Positions 15,950-24,876 of a DNA stretch of 55,662 bases are shown piece by piece; the stretch's first letter is position 1; each line of letters begins with the position of its first letter. The notes below the pieces were generated by a model. That model saw nothing but the letters and a program-made list of their open reading frames with translations. It had not been told where the DNA came from and ran no database searches. The stretch lies in assembly GCA_021298725.1 (NCBI GenBank), contig JAJTDU010000003.1, positions 1-55,662 on the forward strand, written 5' to 3'. The DNA is from Verrucomicrobiaceae bacterium (GTDB lineage Bacteria; Verrucomicrobiota; Verrucomicrobiia; Verrucomicrobiales; Verrucomicrobiaceae). The translations under genes were made by a program, and so were the position numbers.

Positions 15950-18540
15950 CGCGCGGGCGGCGGCGGTTCGGCGGCAGGGTCGGAATCGCTGCTGCTGATG
16001 GTGGAATGGGCGAAGTAAGCGGCGGTGAGCGCGTTGTTGAGCGCGGGCATGGCATCAATGAGCTGCCGAAGCAGCCTAGCGACCTGTGTTTGAGACCACT
16101 GGCCTGGCTCGACGCGGGCGAGTTCCGTGGGATCACACAATTGAAGGTTGGTGCTGTTTTCCAGCAACACGCGCATGGCCGGGGTGAGCACGGCGGAGCT
16201 TTGCTCACGCGGCAGGTGCTTGAACTGCTGGTCGATGCGCTCAAACTGGAAACGCAGGCCGCGCGGATTGAGTTCGTCCAGCATGAGCAGGTCATACACG
16301 GCAGCGAGTTGTGGCAGCAGGCTGTAGCGGTTGCGGTAGGTGATGGTGCTGTCGCCGACTTCGAGAATGGCCTCAAGCAGGCTTGGATTTTCTGCGTCTG
16401 CACTGCGCAGACCAGCCAGCAGCAGCTCGCAGATGTACACGGTGCGCTCGATACGGTGCCCCATGTCGAGGAACATCCAGCCTTGGGCGCGCGTCATGTT
16501 TTCCTTGGCCAGGCCGTGGAAGGAGGCCAGCTCGAGAATGATGCGGGTGAGGACATTCAGCGCGTCAGACATCGGCGTGATGCTGGGCGTGTTGTCATAG
16601 GTGTCCAGGGCATCACTGAGCAGGCTGATGACGCGCCAAGTGTCCACGGAGATGCGGTCACGCAGCAGGATGCCGATGCGTTGGATGTGAGAGACACTGG
16701 AGCGGATGCTGGCGGGATGATGCGCGTCGAAAATGGCCTCCAGGAGCCGGGCTTCGATCTGTTCTTGCTGGGAGGCCAGCACCGAGACGTCCGGCAGGTC
16801 TTCGAGCACGCCGAGGCTTTTCAGTGTTTCTAAAAGCGGCATCAGCAGCGGCGTCTCGCTCATGCCGCTTTCAGGCGAGCAGCGCAGCAGCGTGGAGCGC
16901 AACAGACGGGCGCTGGACTCCGCGCGCTCGGCGTAGCGGCCCAGCCAATACAAATGATTCGCCACACGGCTGCCGAGATTGTGGCCGACACGGCGCAGCT
17001 CGACCGGTGTGCGCGTGGTGGAGAGCAGCGTGACGTTTTCCACCGGCCCCTCGCTGAGAACCCAGGTATCCTTGCTGCTGCCGCCTTTTTGCATGGAGAC
17101 CAGCGGGGAGTCCGTGCTGGCCGCGACGCGCGTCAAAGCGCCCGGCATAGCCATGTAGCCATCTTTCGTGGCCACGAGATAGACACGCACGCTGATCGGC
17201 TTGTGAACGAGCCTGCCGTCTTCCCAAGTCGGCGCGGTGGAGAAGGTCATCTTTTCCTGGGCGGCCCAGCGGTCCGGCGCAAAGCGTAGGCGCTCGATGA
17301 AGGCTGCACGTTCGGCGGCGGCGAGGTTCTCACCGAAATGAACCTCGCGACCGCGCACGCGGAAGGCGCTCTTGATGACGAGCTGGTCGATCCGTTGCTC
17401 CACCTGCCTTCGGGGCGTCTCCTGGCCGCACCACCACGTCGCCACGGAGGGCATGAGCAAGTTTTCACCAAGCAGTTTGCGGCACAGCCCGGGAAGGAAG
17501 GCCATCATCGCTGGTGCTTCGGCCAAGCCGGAGCCCATGGCGTTCGCCAGAGCCACGTTGCCAGCACGAACAGCGCGCACGAGGCCGGGCACGCCGAGCA
17601 TGGAGTCGTTGCGCAGCTCCAGCGGATCGCAGAAATCGTCATCCACACGGCGCAGGATGACATCCACCGGCTCCAGGCCGCTGAGGGTCTTCAAATACAC
17701 GCGGTCGTCGCGCACGGTGAGGTCTTCGCCCTCCACCAGCGTGTAACCGAGATAGCGGGCCAGGTAGGCCTGCTCGAAATACGTTTCATTGTACGGTCCC
17801 GGTGTCAGTAGCACCACACGCGGCTCTCCCGCCGGCCGTGGGGCCAAGGCGGCGAGGGACAACTGCATCTGGCGGAAAAATCCGGCCAGACGCCGCACCC
17901 GCGCGTCACGAAACACCTCCGGCAGCAGTCGGGATGTAATGAGGCGGTTTTCCAGCGCGTAACCCGCGCCCGTGGGAATCTGTGTCCGGTCTGCGATGAC
18001 CCACCAACGACCGTCCTTGGCGCGAGCGATGTCGGCTCCATACACCTGGAGCGGCTTGGCGTTCGGAATCTTGATCCCGTGGCAGGGACGTAGATACGCT
18101 GGTTGCGCGAGCACCATCGCCGCCGGCATGTCACCTTTGCGGATCAGCAATTGCGGACCGTAGCTGTCGGTTAGGACTGCGTTGAGCAGCGTAGCGCGCT
18201 GGATGAGCGCCTTTTCGATGCCCGCCCACTCGACTGCCGAGATCACAAACGGCACCGGATCCATCTGCCAGGGCGTGTCCAAACCCTTGGCATCGTAAAT
18301 GTTAAAAGTCACGCCGCGTTCGGCCAACAGACGGCGGCTGGTGTCAGACAGGCGTTTGACTCCGGCTGAGTCGCGGCGCTGCAGATCAGCGATGACCTGC
18401 TCATAATGCGGCCGCACCTTGCCGGAGGCATCCCTCAGCTCGTCGTAATGTCCAGCGGCCCCAGGAATGTCCGCACGTGGAGCCACAATCCGTGGAGCAG
18501 CGGCAGCGAGGGGTGTGGAGCTTTGGAATTGAGAAATCAA
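15946..18540 (-). CDS. circularly permuted ATP-grasp fused to alpha-E domain
   Basis: The 864-residue protein joins two families that are often separate genes. Residues about 20-500 are the circularly permuted ATP-grasp type 2 domain (DUF404/DUF407), with PFVISAVEWAGIEKALIQRA, DSYGPQLLIRKGDMP, GRWWVIADRTQIPTGAGYALENR, LLTPGPYNETYFEQAYLARYLG and VDVILRRVDDDFCDPLELR. Residues about 530-840 are the all-helical alpha-E domain (DUF403), with NHLYWLGRYAERAE, LDMGHRIERTVYICELL and GDSTITYRNRYSL. ATP-grasp enzymes form amide bonds through acyl-phosphates; this one is predicted to be a peptide synthetase of unknown product. No signal or membrane segment is seen. The gene overlaps the transglutaminase by four bases. 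A second transglutaminase, fused to DUF2126, sits 17 kb away. Confidence 0.9.
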   Translation of the reverse strand: MISQFQSSTPLAAAAPRIVAPRADIPGAAGHYDELRDASGKVRPHYEQVIADLQRRDSAGVKRLSDTSRRLLAERGVTFNIYDAKGLDTPWQMDPVPFVISAVEWAGIEKALIQRATLLNAVLTDSYGPQLLIRKGDMPAAMVLAQPAYLRPCHGIKIPNAKPLQVYGADIARAKDGRWWVIADRTQIPTGAGYALENRLITSRLLPEVFRDARVRRLAGFFRQMQLSLAALAPRPAGEPRVVLLTPGPYNETYFEQAYLARYLGYTLVEGEDLTVRDDRVYLKTLSGLEPVDVILRRVDDDFCDPLELRNDSMLGVPGLVRAVRAGNVALANAMGSGLAEAPAMMAFLPGLCRKLLGENLLMPSVATWWCGQETPRRQVEQRIDQLVIKSAFRVRGREVHFGENLAAAERAAFIERLRFAPDRWAAQEKMTFSTAPTWEDGRLVHKPISVRVYLVATKDGYMAMPGALTRVAASTDSPLVSMQKGGSSKDTWVLSEGPVENVTLLSTTRTPVELRRVGHNLGSRVANHLYWLGRYAERAESSARLLRSTLLRCSPESGMSETPLLMPLLETLKSLGVLEDLPDVSVLASQQEQIEARLLEAIFDAHHPASIRSSVSHIQRIGILLRDRISVDTWRVISLLSDALDTYDNTPSITPMSDALNVLTRIILELASFHGLAKENMTRAQGWMFLDMGHRIERTVYICELLLAGLRSADAENPSLLEAILEVGDSTITYRNRYSLLPQLAAVYDLLMLDELNPRGLRFQFERIDQQFKHLPREQSSAVLTPAMRVLLENSTNLQLCDPTELARVEPGQWSQTQVARLLRQLIDAMPALNNALTAAYFAHSTISSSDSDPAAEPPPPAR

Positions 18541-18701
18541 ATCGCGGGGGCTGGGAGAAGGAAGCAGGGGAAGGCTGACAGTAGGAACCGTTTGACTTCA
18601 CGCATCCCCTTTCTTGCGCAGCATGCGCAAAGGTCGTGCCAGGAATTTTCGCCCCCCGGATGAAAACGCGTTCATGATTTGGCACGGATCTGCGGATCAG
18701 T

Positions 18702-19322
18702 TCAAAATGGCCACTCGATCTCCGTCTCGCCGTGCATGATTTCAGCGAGGATGGGCACGTCGAGGAAGTGTTCGAGTGCCATGCGGTTGCTGATGCTGGC
18801 GGCGTCGCGCTCGTCTTTGACGTAGTTCAGAATGATCCCGGCGCAGGTCAAGCCGCGTGCTTGAATGTTACGGACGGTGAGAATGGTGTGGTTGAGGCAG
18901 CCGAGCTTGTTGTTCACGACGACGATGACGGGCAGCGCCAGCCGCTGCGCGAAGTCGGCCATCGTGGAAAACTCGTTCAGCGGCACTTCCCAGCCGCCCG
19001 CGCCTTCGATGAGGACGTGTTCGTGCTTTTCCGCGAGTTCATGGTAGCACGCGATGACTTCATTCAGTTCAAAGCGGCGGTTTTCCATCAAGGCGGCAGC
19101 ATACGGCGCGGCGGGGACTTTGAACCACACGGGATTGACCTCCTCGACGGTCAAACCTTCGCTGCTGGCGTTGGCGAGATGAATCGCGTCGTCACGCTGA
19201 CCGCAGACGAAGGGCTTGAAGCCGGCGACGCGTTTGCCAGCGCGTTTCAAAGCTTCCAGCAGCAGGCAGGTGACATAGGTCTTGCCTGCGTCGGTGTCGG
19301 TGCCGGTGATGAAGTAATGCAT
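18702..19322 (-). CDS. bioD: ATP-dependent dethiobiotin synthetase
   Basis: The 206-residue P-loop protein starts MHYFITGTDTDAGKTYVTCLL (nucleotide-binding loop at residues 6-17). It has GFKPFVCGQRDD, the conserved IEGAGGWEVPLN with the Gly-rich switch, and VVVNNKLGCLNHTILT. It carboxylates 7,8-diaminopelargonate to dethiobiotin, the penultimate biotin step, in the cytoplasm. ATG 19322 is chosen; the longer frame to 19370 adds a basic stretch before the first beta strand. No other bio gene is nearby. It lies 60 bp downstream of glmM on the same strand and may belong to that transcript. Biotin is used here by the (broken) pyruvate carboxylase. Confidence 0.92.
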   Translation of the reverse strand: MHYFITGTDTDAGKTYVTCLLLEALKRAGKRVAGFKPFVCGQRDDAIHLANASSEGLTVEEVNPVWFKVPAAPYAAALMENRRFELNEVIACYHELAEKHEHVLIEGAGGWEVPLNEFSTMADFAQRLALPVIVVVNNKLGCLNHTILTVRNIQARGLTCAGIILNYVKDERDAASISNRMALEHFLDVPILAEIMHGETEIEWPF

Positions 19323-19382
19323 TTTGTTCTCTGTTCCCGGTTTGCGCCACCTCAATAGAGGACGGCGCACCGAGAACCAAGT

Positions 19383-20744
19383 TTATCCAATCTGCGCAAG
19401 GATGGCGGAAGCGATTTTGTCGGCCTGGGCTTCGAGGTATTCGACGTCACGGCCTTCCACGAGCAGGCGGATGAGTGATTCGGTGCCGGAGTAGCGCAGA
19501 AGCACGCGACCGTAGTCGCCGAGCTTCTTTTCGGTCTCCTTCATGATTTTTTGCGCCTCGACGAGTTCTTCAATGGGCGGCTTGGTGCGCACGCGGAGGT
19601 TGCGGGAACTCTGCGGGAATTTTTTCAGGCACTTGCGGAGCTGGCTGAGTGGCTCGCCGGTTTCCTTCATGATGCGCAGCACTTGCAGGCCAGCAATGAG
19701 GCCATCGCCAGTGGTAGCCCAGTCACCAAAGATGATGTGGCCGCTTTGTTCGCCGCCGAGGTTCAGGCCGCGTGAGCGCATTTCTTCAAGCACATAGCGA
19801 TCACCGACACCGGTGCGGATGACGCGACCACCGAGGCGGGAGACGAGATCGTCGAGGCCGTAGTTGCTCATCACAGTGACGGCGAGGGTATTCTGCTTGA
19901 GCGTGCCTTTGCGCAGCATGGCTTCGGCGGCGATGGCCATGAGCTCGTCACCGTCGAGGGCGATGGCTTCCTCATCGCAGAGCGCGATGCGGTCCGCGTC
20001 GCCATCATGGGCGATGCCAGCCTGCGCCTGAGATTGACGCACGATGCGCTCGATCTCCTCGGCATGCGTGCAGCCGCACTCCTCGTTGATGTTGAAGCCG
20101 TCCGGCTCGGAATGAAACACCTGCACATCAGCTCCGAGCTGCTCCAAGGCGAGGGCGCTGGTGTAAGAGGAGGCACCATGGGCGTTATCGAGCGCGACGC
20201 GCATGCCGTCGAGACGCACGCCTTCCATGGAGGCGATGGCGTGCGCGACGTAGCGATCCACGCCATCGGCACGTTTGGTGATGCGGCCAATGCCACGGCC
20301 TTCGGGGCGTGGTGTGTCTTCATTGCCGAGGACGAGGCGCTCGATGGCGATCTCGGTCTTGTCATTGAGCTTGTGACCGTCGCCGTGGACGAATTTGACG
20401 CCGTTGTCTTTAAACGGGTTGTGGGAAGCGGAAATGATGACGCCAAAGCTCGCACGAAGCTGCGCACTGAGCATGGCCACGGCCGGGGTGGGAAGCTGGC
20501 CGACGAGAATGACATCGACTCCGGCGGAATTCAGGCCTGCGGCGAGCGCGGATTCCAGCATTTCTCCGGAAGCGCGGGTGTCGCGGCCCAGGACGACCTT
20601 TGGACGCTCCCCGCCCTCCGGTTTGCCGCCGAGTACGACGGCGGCGGCCTGCGCGAGGCGCATGACGAACTCAGGGGTCATGGGATGACGATTGGCCACG
20701 GCACGAACGCCGTCGGTGCCGAAGAATTGGCGCTTTTCAGACAT
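19383..20744 (-). CDS. glmM: phosphoglucosamine mutase
   Basis: The 453-residue protein has all four landmarks of the alpha-D-phosphohexomutase family: start FGTDGVRAVANRHPMT, phosphoserine loop GVIISASHNPFKDNGVKF, Mg-binding AHDGDADRIALCDE, and sugar/phosphate-binding LRYSGTESLIRLLVEG near the end. GlmM converts glucosamine-6-phosphate to glucosamine-1-phosphate for UDP-GlcNAc, peptidoglycan and LPS synthesis. It sits 34 bp after the CdaR-position gene and downstream of cdaA, the arrangement in which CdaA and GlmM interact in Firmicutes. Here the same synteny suggests c-di-AMP and cell-wall supply are linked. Confidence 0.96.
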   Translation of the reverse strand: MSEKRQFFGTDGVRAVANRHPMTPEFVMRLAQAAAVVLGGKPEGGERPKVVLGRDTRASGEMLESALAAGLNSAGVDVILVGQLPTPAVAMLSAQLRASFGVIISASHNPFKDNGVKFVHGDGHKLNDKTEIAIERLVLGNEDTPRPEGRGIGRITKRADGVDRYVAHAIASMEGVRLDGMRVALDNAHGASSYTSALALEQLGADVQVFHSEPDGFNINEECGCTHAEEIERIVRQSQAQAGIAHDGDADRIALCDEEAIALDGDELMAIAAEAMLRKGTLKQNTLAVTVMSNYGLDDLVSRLGGRVIRTGVGDRYVLEEMRSRGLNLGGEQSGHIIFGDWATTGDGLIAGLQVLRIMKETGEPLSQLRKCLKKFPQSSRNLRVRTKPPIEELVEAQKIMKETEKKLGDYGRVLLRYSGTESLIRLLVEGRDVEYLEAQADKIASAILAQIG

Positions 20745-20778
20745 AGGACGCGCGTTCTAGCGCAGGACATCCGAGGTG

Positions 20779-21069
20779 TCAAAGCCCGGCGGCACGGCTG
20801 AGTCCCGGGGCAGCCGGTGGCGGCGTCACCACCGGTTCGAGTTGTGAAGGAGCTTCAGCAGGAGGTGGGAGCACAGGCGCGAGCTGTGATGGCGCTGGAG
20901 AACTGGCGGGCGGCGTGATCCTCACAGGCGCCGGTGCCATGTAAGGCTGCGTGTAGCGCACATCCTGCGCCTTGATCATGAACCAGAACAAAAAGGCCAG
21001 CAGCAGAGAGATGATCTTTTCACGCCAGTTGCGGGTGATGAGTTGTTTAAGCTGATGTCCCCAATTCAT
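20779..21069 (-). CDS. CdaR/YbbR-position membrane anchor with proline-rich tail, lacking YbbR domains
   Basis: A 96-residue protein with an N-terminal amphipathic stretch and one membrane helix (residues about 18-33, IISLLLAFLFWFMIKAQ), like the start of CdaR/YbbR. Instead of the two to four extracytoplasmic YbbR beta domains, residues 40-96 are mostly Pro, Ala, Ser and Val (APVRITPPASSPAPSQ, PPPAEAPSQ, VVTPPPAAPG). The topology would put the tail outside. The start overlaps the end of cdaA by 23 bases and glmM follows by 34 bp, which is exactly the cdaR slot of cdaA-cdaR-glmM. Either CdaR has been reduced to an anchor, or this is a different regulator. The coding call rests on position and the helix; the tail shows no domain. 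Confidence 0.7.
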   Translation of the reverse strand: MNWGHQLKQLITRNWREKIISLLLAFLFWFMIKAQDVRYTQPYMAPAPVRITPPASSPAPSQLAPVLPPPAEAPSQLEPVVTPPPAAPGLSRAAGL

Positions 21070-21859
21070 GAGCGCCCTCCTTTTCGTGTTCCGCCGCCGC
21101 TTTCAATGCGGAGCCTTCGTTCAGGATCTCATTGATGCGCTGCCGAAGCTCCGCCGGTTCTAGGTCGTGCTCCAGTTTGCCCTGGTAGCAGATGGAAAGC
21201 GCACCGGTTTCTTCGGAAACCACGAGCGCAATGGCGTCTGTCTCCTCCGAAATGCCCATGCCTGCGCGATGGCGCAGGCCGATGGCGCGGTCCTGGATCT
21301 CACGCTGGCTCACGGGAAAGACGCAGCCTGCTGCGGAGATGCGGCCCTGGTCAATGATCGCTCCGCCGTCGTGCAGGGAGGTCTTGGGATGGAAAATCGT
21401 AGTGATCAGTTCCGGCGTGATGACGGCGTCGAGCTCCACGCCGGACTCGGAGTAGGGTTTCAGGTCGATGCCACGCTTCAGGGCAAACAACGCGCCGCAG
21501 CGGTGGGAGGAGAGCCGCTGCATGGCCTCCATCAGCACATCCAGCGCCTCAGGGTCGGGCCGGTTGAAGGAAAAAATGCGGCTGCTGCCCAGTTCGGCCA
21601 GCACGCGCCGCAATTCCGGCTGGAAGATGATGACGAGCGCGATGGCGAGGAAGACCGAAAAGCGCTGCAGTAGGCTGCTGATGACCGAAAGCTCCAGCAG
21701 CAAAGAGATGAGCGCTAGGCTCAGCAGCAGGACCATCAAGCCGGTCAAAATGCGCGCTCCACGTGTGGCACGGAAGAACAAATAACCATGATACGCCAGC
21801 GCGGCGAGGATGATGATCTCCACGCCGTCGCGCCAGTGCTCTGTCAAAAAGTCCCACAT
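21047..21859 (-). CDS. cdaA: diadenylate cyclase CdaA
   Basis: The 270-residue protein has three N-terminal membrane helices (about residues 13-29, 37-58 and 60-79), then the DAC (DisA_N) domain with the catalytic LHDGGAIID (Asp-Gly near 164-165) and the ATP-binding GLRHRAGMGISEETDA (RHR near 196-198). CdaA condenses two ATP into the second messenger c-di-AMP at the inner face of the membrane. It is the first gene of the unit cdaA - truncated cdaR - glmM (and perhaps bioD), divergent from priA with 105 bp between. The C-terminal 35 residues are charged and variable, as in relatives. Confidence 0.95.
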   Translation of the reverse strand: MWDFLTEHWRDGVEIIILAALAYHGYLFFRATRGARILTGLMVLLLSLALISLLLELSVISSLLQRFSVFLAIALVIIFQPELRRVLAELGSSRIFSFNRPDPEALDVLMEAMQRLSSHRCGALFALKRGIDLKPYSESGVELDAVITPELITTIFHPKTSLHDGGAIIDQGRISAAGCVFPVSQREIQDRAIGLRHRAGMGISEETDAIALVVSEETGALSICYQGKLEHDLEPAELRQRINEILNEGSALKAAAEHEKEGAHELGTSA

Positions 21860-21927
21860 GCCTACGCTTCGTGCTGCTGAGCATGAACCATGGCACGGGC
21901 AGATTCGTTTCTCAAAAGAAGAATCGT

Positions 21928-21956
21928 TTGGGCGGAGGATTCACGCCGGTTAGGAT
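21928..21956 (+). promoter_or_regulatory. candidate promoter of priA, near-leaderless
   Basis: TTGGGC (21928-21933), 17-bp spacer, TAGGAT (21951-21956). The -10 ends eight bases before the ATG at 21965, so the message would start within a few bases of the start codon. Confidence 0.4.
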
Positions 21957-21964
21957 AGAAATGC

Positions 21965-24295
21965 ATGCCGCCACCCACCCAGCCAGCGCGTCCGACCCCG
22001 AAGCAGAGCGATCTGTTCGGTGTGGTGGAGCTTGCGGTGCCGTCTCAGGCTGGGACGCGCGTCGCACGGGTCCAGCTCGAAGGCGCCGCGGCGATGGAGC
22101 TGGATTACGCCATTCCAGATGAAATGGCGGCGAAAGTGGTCGTGGGATCACGCCTGATGGTGCCGCTGCAAAACCGCCGCATGAACGCGGTGGTGCTGGA
22201 ACTGCTCGATGAGTCGCCACATCGCGGCAAGCTGAAGGAAATCGCGTCGATCATCGGCCAACGACCGATGTTCACTTCGGGACTGGTCAAACTGGCGCGG
22301 TGGATCGCCGAGTACTACGTCGTCTCGCGGCATCAGGTGCTGCGCACGATGCTGCCACAGGCGGTGCGGGACAAACCGGGCAGCTTCGTGATGGACAGCC
22401 ATCTCAAACTCGTGAAAGAGCCTGCGCCCGCCGAGTTTGAGAAGCTCCGCAGCAAAGCGCCGATGCAGGCGCGTGTGTTGGACATCCTAAGCAGTTACAA
22501 AGGCGAGGCGACGCTGAGCCAGATCCGCCAGGACGTGCCGCGAGTGGCCACCATTCTCAAACCGTTGCTCAAAGCAGGCTGGATCACCCGCAGTGAGGTA
22601 CGCGTGGAACGCGATCCGTTTCATGACGAGCAGTTCCTGCCCAGCCAGCCGCTGACGCTGACGGAGGAGCAGCAGGCAGCGTATGATCGCATTTTGAAGG
22701 TGATTGAATCACCCGAGAAGTCGAAGCCGATCCTGCTGCATGGCATCACCGGCAGTGGCAAGACGGAGGTATATTTGCAGGCGATTGCGCGTGTGATCGA
22801 GCGTGGCGGCACCGCTCTGGTGCTGGTGCCTGAAATTGCGCTGACGCCGCAGACGATTGAGCGCTTCAAGGCGCGTTTTTCTACGATCAAGGACCGCATC
22901 GCCGTGCTACACAGCAATTTAAGCGAAGGAGAACGCCACGACGAGTGGTTCAAGATTCACGAGGATCGCGCGGACATCGTGATCGGTGCACGCAGCGCCA
23001 TTTTCGCACCGCTGGAGCGGCTGGGCATCATCATCGTCGATGAGGAGCATGAGCCTTCGTTCAAGCAGGACGAAACGCCGCGCTATCATGCACGGGATGT
23101 GGCCGTGGTGCGTGGCAGCCTGGAAAAATGCGTCGTTCTGCTCGGCAGCGCCACCCCGAGCCTGGAATCCTTCGAAAACGCCGCCAGCGGCAAGTACGAG
23201 CTGCTGCACCTGACGCAACGCACGGACGGGCGCACGCTGCCGCTGATCCGCATCGTCGATATGCGCATGGAGCGGCGCAAAGGCACGGGAACGAGCGTGG
23301 CGAACGCAGGAATCCTCTCCGAGAAGCTGCGGGCGGCGATCACGGCGCGCTTGGAGAAAAAAGAGCAGACGATCCTGTTTTTGAATCGTCGTGGCTTCAA
23401 CACCTCGCTGACCTGCCTCGGCTGCGGCGAGACGGTGCAGTGCCAGGATTGCAGCATCCCGATGACGCTGCACAAGCACGAGAACCGACTCGTCTGCCAC
23501 GTTTGCGGCTCCCGGCGGCTGCCGCCGTCGAAATGCCCTTCGTGCCATGAACCGGGTCTCAAATTCACCGGATTCGGCACCGAACGCGTCGAGGCAGTGG
23601 TGCGCGAGGTGTTTCCGCAAGCCCGAGTCGCCCGCGTGGACACGGACACCATCCAGCGCAAAAACCAGCTCCGCGACCTCCTGCGGGAGTTCCGGGCGCA
23701 GAAGATCGACCTCATGATCGGCACTCAGATGATCGCGAAAGGCCTCGATTTCCCAAATGTGACGCTGGTGGGTGTGCTGAATGCGGATCTGGCGCTGAAT
23801 CTGCCAGATTTCCGAGCAGCAGAGCGCACGCTGCAACTTTTGGTGCAGGTGGCAGGCCGCGCTGGGCGTGGCGAGGTCAAAGGCGAGGTCGTGGTGCAAA
23901 CCTATGCGCCGCACAGCCCGGCGGTGCAGTTTTCCCGCCACAACGATTTCGAAGGCTTCGCGCAGCAGGAGCTGGAGCAGCGCCGGGCCTTTCATTACCC
24001 GCCGTACACGCACGTCGTGCTGCTCGCCAGCCGGGGAAAACACGATGCGATGGCCGAATTTGCCCTGCAAACGCTGCATCGGAGACTGTTGGAGGGTTTG
24101 CCAGAGGGCGTGATCATGGGTGAACCCGCCCCCTGCGCGATGGCGAAGGCTCACGGGCAGTTCCGCTTCCAGCTTTTGCTGCGCGCTCCGAAGATCCGCC
24201 CGTTGTGCCGCCATATCCAGCAGGTGATCGCAGCCACGAAGCTGCCGGAAGACGTGATTGTGACCTGGGATGTCGATCCGGTCTCACTTTTGTGA
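21965..24295 (+). CDS. priA: primosomal protein N', replication restart helicase PriA
   Basis: The 776-residue helicase has the N-terminal DNA-binding region (residues about 20-120), the DEAH-type motor with Walker A HGITGSGKTEVYLQ (from residue 259) and DEEHE (about 358-362), and motif III VLLGSATPSLES. A zinc-binding insertion has eight Cys in CLGCGETVQCQDC and CHVCGSRRLPPSKCPSC. The C-terminal motor half contains GTQMIAKGLDFPNVTLVGV and VAGRAGRG. PriA loads the replisome at stalled forks. The N-terminal Pro/Gln-rich dozen residues are not conserved. Divergent from cdaA. Confidence 0.96.
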   Translation: MPPPTQPARPTPKQSDLFGVVELAVPSQAGTRVARVQLEGAAAMELDYAIPDEMAAKVVVGSRLMVPLQNRRMNAVVLELLDESPHRGKLKEIASIIGQRPMFTSGLVKLARWIAEYYVVSRHQVLRTMLPQAVRDKPGSFVMDSHLKLVKEPAPAEFEKLRSKAPMQARVLDILSSYKGEATLSQIRQDVPRVATILKPLLKAGWITRSEVRVERDPFHDEQFLPSQPLTLTEEQQAAYDRILKVIESPEKSKPILLHGITGSGKTEVYLQAIARVIERGGTALVLVPEIALTPQTIERFKARFSTIKDRIAVLHSNLSEGERHDEWFKIHEDRADIVIGARSAIFAPLERLGIIIVDEEHEPSFKQDETPRYHARDVAVVRGSLEKCVVLLGSATPSLESFENAASGKYELLHLTQRTDGRTLPLIRIVDMRMERRKGTGTSVANAGILSEKLRAAITARLEKKEQTILFLNRRGFNTSLTCLGCGETVQCQDCSIPMTLHKHENRLVCHVCGSRRLPPSKCPSCHEPGLKFTGFGTERVEAVVREVFPQARVARVDTDTIQRKNQLRDLLREFRAQKIDLMIGTQMIAKGLDFPNVTLVGVLNADLALNLPDFRAAERTLQLLVQVAGRAGRGEVKGEVVVQTYAPHSPAVQFSRHNDFEGFAQQELEQRRAFHYPPYTHVVLLASRGKHDAMAEFALQTLHRRLLEGLPEGVIMGEPAPCAMAKAHGQFRFQLLLRAPKIRPLCRHIQQVIAATKLPEDVIVTWDVDPVSLL

Positions 24296-24329
24296 ATTGG
24301 GGAGAGTTGATGAAGAATCGAAGGGGACG

Positions 24330-24357
24330 TTGACATCATGCTTCCTGATTCAATATT
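24330..24357 (+). promoter_or_regulatory. candidate promoter of the 24367 lipoprotein gene, near-leaderless
   Basis: TTGACA (24330-24335, consensus), 16-bp spacer, AATATT (24352-24357). The -10 ends nine bases before ATG 24367, again implying almost no 5' leader. Confidence 0.45.
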
Positions 24358-24366
24358 CAGCTCTTC

Positions 24367-24864
24367 ATGACGACTGCGCCGCGCACCTCCCGTTTTTGCC
24401 TTGGATGCCTAGCCATCCTGGCCTTTGCCCTCTCTGCGTGCTCAAGCGCAGTCAATGGGCCGGGAGGACGCATCAGCAAGGTGAAGTACATTCACGTGAT
24501 GCCTGGCTACTCGCCTGAGACGATCGCACCCGACGTCCTGTTTGAGTACCAACGCCTCCTACGCGGCGCGGTGACTGCGGCAGATTACAGAGAAAGATAT
24601 GGCCACTATTACACCGTGTTGTGGAAGGCGGCTGATCGTGATGCCGGGCCAGTGACCGTGCGCTTTGAATGTTTGCAGGCGCTCTCCGGCCTCCAAAAGC
24701 GTGTGCAGGAGCAGGTTGTCGATAACATCCGACGTGATAATGTTTCCAAGTTTCAGGTCACCGGCGAAGAATATTTAAAAAGCGGCCGTGTGACGGCGTG
24801 GCGCGTGAGCGTGCTGCGTGGCAACGAAGAGCTGGTCAGCCAGCAATCGGCGCTCTGGAACTAA
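24367..24864 (+). CDS. lipoprotein of unknown function
   Basis: The 165-residue product has a lipoprotein signal ending in ALSAC (lipobox, Cys25). The mature part of 140 residues is mixed alpha/beta with several Tyr and Arg (YRERYGHYYTVLWKAADR) and ends QQSALWN. I recognise no domain. It is expected to be anchored in a membrane facing outward. Twelve bases separate it from the STAS gene, so it probably heads the lipoprotein - STAS - SpoIIE unit, which raises the possibility that it is an envelope component of that signalling path. Confidence 0.75.
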   Translation: MTTAPRTSRFCLGCLAILAFALSACSSAVNGPGGRISKVKYIHVMPGYSPETIAPDVLFEYQRLLRGAVTAADYRERYGHYYTVLWKAADRDAGPVTVRFECLQALSGLQKRVQEQVVDNIRRDNVSKFQVTGEEYLKSGRVTAWRVSVLRGNEELVSQQSALWN

Positions 24865-24876
24865 CTCTCGCAACGC

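Noticed and set aside
24284-24296. TCACTTTTGTGA inverted repeat at the priA stop as a CRP-type site
   Set aside because: Half-sites are in the opposite orientation to TGTGA-N6-TCACA and the spacing is wrong; it is more likely a small hairpin or chance.
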